From NCBI GenBank assembly GCA_037134755.1, contig JBAXLO010000070.1:1-19393 (forward strand): a DNA stretch of 19,393 nucleotides. Direction: 5' to 3'. A program made the position numbers and the translations under genes. Each line of letters starts with the position of its first letter. Position 1 is the first letter of the stretch. Of the stretch, positions 17,101 to 19,393 are shown one piece after another. The DNA comes from JBAXLO01 sp037134755 (GTDB taxonomy: Bacteria; Bacteroidota; Bacteroidia; Bacteroidales; JACABE01). Under the pieces are notes generated by a model, which was not told the origin of the DNA, did no database searches, and was given only the letters and a program-made list of their open reading frames with translations.

Positions 17101-17352
17101 AACACTTTCGATAGTGACAGCAGGCCGGCCGGTATAATCCAATCCAATTTTCTGTGCAGTTTCCTTTACATTTTTTTCTGATTGAAACTCTTTTGACAAT
17201 AAATTATACATAACCTCATCAATTTTTGAGTTGGGGTTATTTTCTATTTTATGGCCTTTTTTTGCAAGATAATCAACAATGGTACTAATGCCAATGTTAA
17301 ATTCCCTTGCGACCTTGTTCAACCTGATACTTTTGTTTTCCTCTGCCATCAT
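14152..17352 (-). CDS. infB: translation initiation factor IF-2
   Basis: A 1066-residue GTPase that delivers initiator tRNA to the 30S subunit and promotes subunit joining. Residues about 8-58 are an N-terminal IF2_N helical domain. A long, low-complexity Glu/Lys/Pro-rich stretch follows (about 85-480), with a KEKEEKEKEKEEE run near 86-98 and a His/Gln-rich patch near 362-378. A second IF2_N-like segment lies at about 485-540. The G domain has GHVDHGKT (573-580), DTPGHE (620-625) and NKID (674-677), followed by the usual C-terminal domains. The start at 17352 has two ATG codons in a row; either could be used. The long acidic/basic linker is common in Bacteroidota IF-2. It is the last gene of the rimP-nusA-infB operon, 63 bases after nusA, and stops at the shared bidirectional terminator. 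Confidence 0.97.
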   Translation of the reverse strand: MMAEENKSIRLNKVAREFNIGISTIVDYLAKKGHKIENNPNSKIDEVMYNLLSKEFQSEKNVKETAQKIGLDYTGRPAVTIESVEKEKEEKEKEKEEEPSVEHEFSELLIKNVTSYAPVEKQHKEPEAHPKEKHIEEVIIPKVEEVIIEEKVAIVEPEIIEPPVVIIKEEEPIVVLEKIETEHKIVETIKEVQEIKEEVKTEKIEETIVEENTEIVAEEEQENKLKVIGKIDLSKLNQKTKPDKVSKSEKKKFIKEKEKFKEKLKGEEEKPTTQETTHKAKPNKAVVETKIKLELTTPVVETEAQVPIETASEEPKREDNFIKTKYEKLEGPKILNKIELPVFKKPILKKQQPVATSSDPTKKHHHQQTPQTPQQQQERKRPRLNKEKPAVPKATDKPNTQHPPKTDVKKTFVKEEKKGRFKVIKAVKPDVNDNAIEKQIKETLARLSPTGKSKTSKYRREKRQQVSQQYQEDQIRNEEDKKTIKVTEFVTANELASMMDVPVTSVIATCMNLGMFVSINQRLDAEALNIVADEFGYKVDFVSVEVLEAITDSEENDNPEDLIERAPIVTVMGHVDHGKTSLLDYIRNANVIAGEAGGITQHIGAYEVKLDNGRKITFLDTPGHEAFTAMRARGAKITDVAIIVVACDDKIMPQTIEAINHVQAAGVPVVFAINKIDKQNANPEKIKEELAAMNILVEDWGGKYQSQDISAKKGINVDKLLEKVLLEAELLELKGNPKRKASGTVIESSLDKGRGYVAKLLVQNGTIKVGDVILAGATYGKVKAMYNERNASIKTAGPSAPMLLLGLNGAPQAGDKFNVMEDEREAKDIANKRLQLQREQGIRTQKHITLDEIGRRIAIGDFKQLNIIVKGDVDGSVEALSDSLLKLSTQEVQVNVIHKSVGQITESDILLASASDAVVIGFQVRPSLNARKLAEQEQIDVRLYSIIYNAINELKAAIEGMLAPDIEEKIICNIEIREVFKITKVGTIAGCMVLDGKITRNTRIRVIRDGIVVYTGRLGSLKRFKDDVKEVSTGYECGLNIDNFNDIKVGDIVEGYEEIEVKRKLA

Positions 17353-17415
17353 AATCTTAATTATTCATGAATTTTACTGTTAATTAATTGTATATATTAC
17401 CTTATCTAAAATGTT

Positions 17416-18651
17416 TTATTCAAATTCAGTTTTAAGAATTCGAATTACTTCATTAATAGTTTCTTCTTCAAGGTCAGTCCTATTAACTAATTCTTCAACA
17501 GTTAAGTCAAGTATGCTTTTTGCTGTATCACAGCCGATGTTTTTAAATTCATCTATTATCCATTGTTCTATTTCGTCATTGAATTCTTGTAGATCAACAT
17601 CTTCATAATAAGTATCTGTATCACGATAAACATCAATTTCGTAACCTGTAAGTTTACCGGCAAGTTTAATATTATAACCACCCTTACCAATTGCAAGCGA
17701 AACTTGATCAGGTTTCATATAAACCTCTGCTTTTTTATTTTTTTCATCTATTTTGATAGATGTAATTTTAGCAGGACTTAAGGAGCGGGTAATATATAAC
17801 TCAGGATTGGTTGTATAATTGATAACATCCAGACTTTCGAATCTAAGCTCTTTTACTATTCCCAAAATACGCGATCCTTTCATACCAACACATGCACCTA
17901 CAGGATCTATTCTGTCGTCATATGATTCTACAGCTAGTTTAGCTCTTTCTCCAGGTACTCTTACTATATTTTTAATGGTTATTAGTCCGTCAAAAACTTC
18001 GGGTACTTCTGCTTCAAATAATCTTTCCAAAAACACAGGAGAGGTTCTTGATAAAACGATATGAGGAACATTATTTACCAATTCAACTTTAGAGACAATG
18101 GCTTTTACAGTATCTCCCTTTCGGTAATTATCATTATGTATCTGTTCGCTTTTAGGTAATGTCAATTCAATTTCTTCATCATCTAAAATAAGGATTTCTT
18201 TTTTCCAAACCTGATAGATTTCGCCTGTAACGATTTCTCCGATTTTTTCTTTATATTTCTTATAAATATTATTCTTTTCGTATTCTTGTATCTTAGCAAT
18301 AAGACTTTGATGAATAGTATAAATTTCTTTTCGTCCAAAATCTAATAATTTTATTTCTTCAGAAACATCTTCACCAATTTCAAAGTCAGGTTCAATTTTT
18401 ATGGCTTCCGAATAGGCTATTTGGGTATTATCATCTTCCACAGCGCCATCTTCAACAATTGTTCGGTTTCTCCATATTTCAAGGTCACCTTTATCAATGT
18501 TTACAATGATATCAAAATTATCATCCGAACCATATTTCTTTTCAAGCATGGCTCTAAAAATATCTTCAATGATACGCATCATCGTTTCACGATCAATATT
18601 TTTGAATTCTTTAAATTCCGAAAAGGTTTCTACTAAATTGATATTTTCCAT
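17416..18651 (-). CDS. nusA: transcription termination/antitermination factor NusA
   Basis: A 411-residue RNA polymerase-associated factor that controls pausing, termination and antitermination. The N-terminal polymerase-binding domain covers about 1-130. An S1 domain at about 135-200 carries IGEIVTGEIYQV and ends VPHIVLSR. KH1 has GMKGSRI (256-262) and KH2 has IGKGGYNIKLA (321-331). The C-terminus (about 360-411) is a single helix-hairpin-helix-like acidic segment, so it is shorter than the 495-residue Escherichia coli protein with its two acidic repeats, as is common outside Proteobacteria. It starts one base after the rimP stop, implying tight coupling. The leader of this operon holds a terminator-like hairpin, which NusA itself might influence; that feedback is inference. 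Confidence 0.97.
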   Translation of the reverse strand: MENINLVETFSEFKEFKNIDRETMMRIIEDIFRAMLEKKYGSDDNFDIIVNIDKGDLEIWRNRTIVEDGAVEDDNTQIAYSEAIKIEPDFEIGEDVSEEIKLLDFGRKEIYTIHQSLIAKIQEYEKNNIYKKYKEKIGEIVTGEIYQVWKKEILILDDEEIELTLPKSEQIHNDNYRKGDTVKAIVSKVELVNNVPHIVLSRTSPVFLERLFEAEVPEVFDGLITIKNIVRVPGERAKLAVESYDDRIDPVGACVGMKGSRILGIVKELRFESLDVINYTTNPELYITRSLSPAKITSIKIDEKNKKAEVYMKPDQVSLAIGKGGYNIKLAGKLTGYEIDVYRDTDTYYEDVDLQEFNDEIEQWIIDEFKNIGCDTAKSILDLTVEELVNRTDLEEETINEVIRILKTEFE

Positions 18652-18652
18652 T

Positions 18653-19111
18653 TTACTTATTAAATGAAATTACTATTTTTGTTTCTTTAATATTTCTCAT
18701 CTCTATTTTACGAATAGGATTTTCTATTTCTGCTTTTTTCTTCTTTTGAGGCACAACATTTAGTTCTATTTCTGTTTCGTTTGCCGATAACAAAGTCCCG
18801 ATTAGTTTAACATTGTCGTTCATTACTACCGAAATAGTTTGACCTATATTTTTATAATACTGACGCAAACATTTAAACTCATGTTCCAAGCCCGCAGACG
18901 ATACTTCCATTTCAAAATCTTCAACTTCTCTATCAAGTTTCGATTCTATATATTTGCTAAGCTCTGCACAATCTTTAATTGTCACGCCATTATCACCATC
19001 TATAAATATAAGAATCTTGTTGCCAACATTAATTTTAAGCTCTACCAGAAACATTTCGCTCCCTGCAAGCTGCTCTTCAATCAATGTATTTACTAATTCT
19101 TTTTGTATCAC
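18653..19111 (-). CDS. rimP: ribosome maturation factor RimP
   Basis: A 152-residue cytoplasmic factor needed for maturation of the 30S subunit. The N-terminal alpha/beta domain has the FIDGDNGVTIKDCAELSKYI block (36-55), and EVSSAGLEHEF (69-79) corresponds to the family motif EVSSPGldrpL, with Ala replacing the usual Pro. The C-terminal SH3-like domain contains IGTLLSANETEIEL (104-117). The start is GTG at 19111: it gives the expected N-terminal helix, whereas the next ATG (about residue 20) would remove it. It is the first gene of the operon and ends one base before nusA. A GC-rich hairpin with a T run ends 18 bases before the start codon. Confidence 0.95.
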   Translation of the reverse strand: MIQKELVNTLIEEQLAGSEMFLVELKINVGNKILIFIDGDNGVTIKDCAELSKYIESKLDREVEDFEMEVSSAGLEHEFKCLRQYYKNIGQTISVVMNDNVKLIGTLLSANETEIELNVVPQKKKKAEIENPIRKIEMRNIKETKIVISFNK

Positions 19112-19129
19112 AAATTAATTTTTAATAAA

Positions 19130-19152
19130 AGAGGGGACATGTAGTCCCCTCT
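19130..19152 (-). terminator. terminator-like hairpin in the rimP leader (possible attenuator)
   Basis: AGAGGGGAC (19130-19138) and GTCCCCTCT (19144-19152) form a perfect 9-base stem, the most G+C-rich structure in this A+T-rich region, with a 5-base loop. Read on the minus strand it is followed directly by TTTTATT, as in an intrinsic terminator. It lies between the candidate -7 box at 19222-19229 and the rimP GTG, so transcripts from that promoter must read through it. On the + strand the trailing T run is poor, which supports minus-strand use. Confidence 0.65.
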
Positions 19153-19169
19153 AAATCTTTTCACTACGT

Positions 19170-19193
19170 GTTGTTCGCACCATAAGCAACAAC
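19170..19193 (-). promoter_or_regulatory. upstream hairpin in the rimP leader
   Basis: GTTGTTCGC (19170-19178) pairs with GCAACAAC (19186-19193) with one bulged base and a 7-base loop. On the minus strand this is the first structure after the candidate start of the operon leader and precedes the terminator-like hairpin by 17 bases. Its role is unknown. Confidence 0.4.
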
Positions 19194-19221
19194 CCAATTA
19201 TTCGCCCTCACAATTCGAGTG

Positions 19222-19229
19222 CAAAGGTA
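19222..19229 (-). promoter_or_regulatory. candidate -7 box of the rimP-nusA-infB operon
   Basis: Read on the minus strand this is TACCTTTG, matching TAnnTTTG. It would produce a leader of about 100 bases that contains both hairpins at 19170-19193 and 19130-19152. No convincing TTTG -33 element is seen at the expected distance. Confidence 0.45.
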
Positions 19230-19318
19230 TTAAAAATCTTTTAATTAAACACTATTATTTTTAAAAAAATATTCACTTATTTGTACTGATGAAATCATTT
19301 TGTTAAAGTATCCTGAAT

Positions 19319-19349
19319 ATTAAGAATTGAACAACACGTAATTCTTAAT
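19319..19349. repeat. 10-base inverted repeat near the right edge
   Basis: ATTAAGAATT (19319-19328) and AATTCTTAAT (19340-19349) are perfect inverted repeats around an 11-base loop, GAACAACACGT. It could end a minus-strand gene entering from the right or be a separate leader structure. There is no T run on either side, so I do not call it a terminator. Confidence 0.5.
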
Positions 19350-19393
19350 TTCCAATTGTCTTATTTCTTCGGTTTCACTGTTAGTTTAAGGAT

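Noticed and set aside
19361..19393. Possible tail of a minus-strand gene at the right edge (ending LKLTVKPKK then TAA)
   Set aside because: Only ten codons are visible and a stop-free run that short is common by chance. The hairpin after it lacks a T run, so I could not support a gene.

Overview
The window looks like chromosomal DNA of a low-GC Bacteroidota, probably near Bacteroidales/Marinilabiliales; genus cannot be fixed from sequence alone. The evidence is strong A+T bias, TAnnTTTG-type -7 promoter boxes, almost no Shine-Dalgarno sequences, a Wzi-like capsule protein, a YwqK/MORN-type repeat protein and a very long, Glu/Lys-rich IF2. No IS element, phage gene, tRNA, rRNA, CRISPR array or recognisable defence island is visible.

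Left part (1-6437): a soluble GAF histidine kinase (+) converges on a minus-strand pair, a multidomain REC-PAS-PAS-PAS-GAF-HisKA-HATPase kinase followed by an ArnT/PMT-like membrane glycosyltransferase. The convergent gap holds a degenerate tandem array with a 41-base period arranged as 82-base dimers. A 257-base divergent promoter region with an imperfect palindrome separates the large kinase from the next block.

Middle (6438-14067, all +): an atypical phosphoglycosyl transferase and a Wzi-family outer-membrane protein form a surface-polysaccharide pair. A 771-base gap follows, with a weak terminator candidate, a second and different 41-base-period array, a tiny doubtful ORF and a promoter. 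Next comes a tight run of a long-chain polyprenyl diphosphate synthase, an exported protein made of about 16 MORN-like repeats, and a 6-phosphofructokinase with PPi-type signature residues, closed by a strong bidirectional terminator.

Right part (19111-14152, minus): the conserved rimP-nusA-infB translation/transcription operon, convergent with the phosphofructokinase. Its leader carries a -7 box, one hairpin and then a canonical terminator-like hairpin ending only 18 bases before the GTG start of rimP, which suggests transcription attenuation of the operon.

Most genes are ordinary housekeeping or accessory envelope genes. The best leads are the rimP leader, the two 41-base arrays, and the phosphoglycosyl transferase, which appears to lack the usual membrane hairpin next to its catalytic domain.
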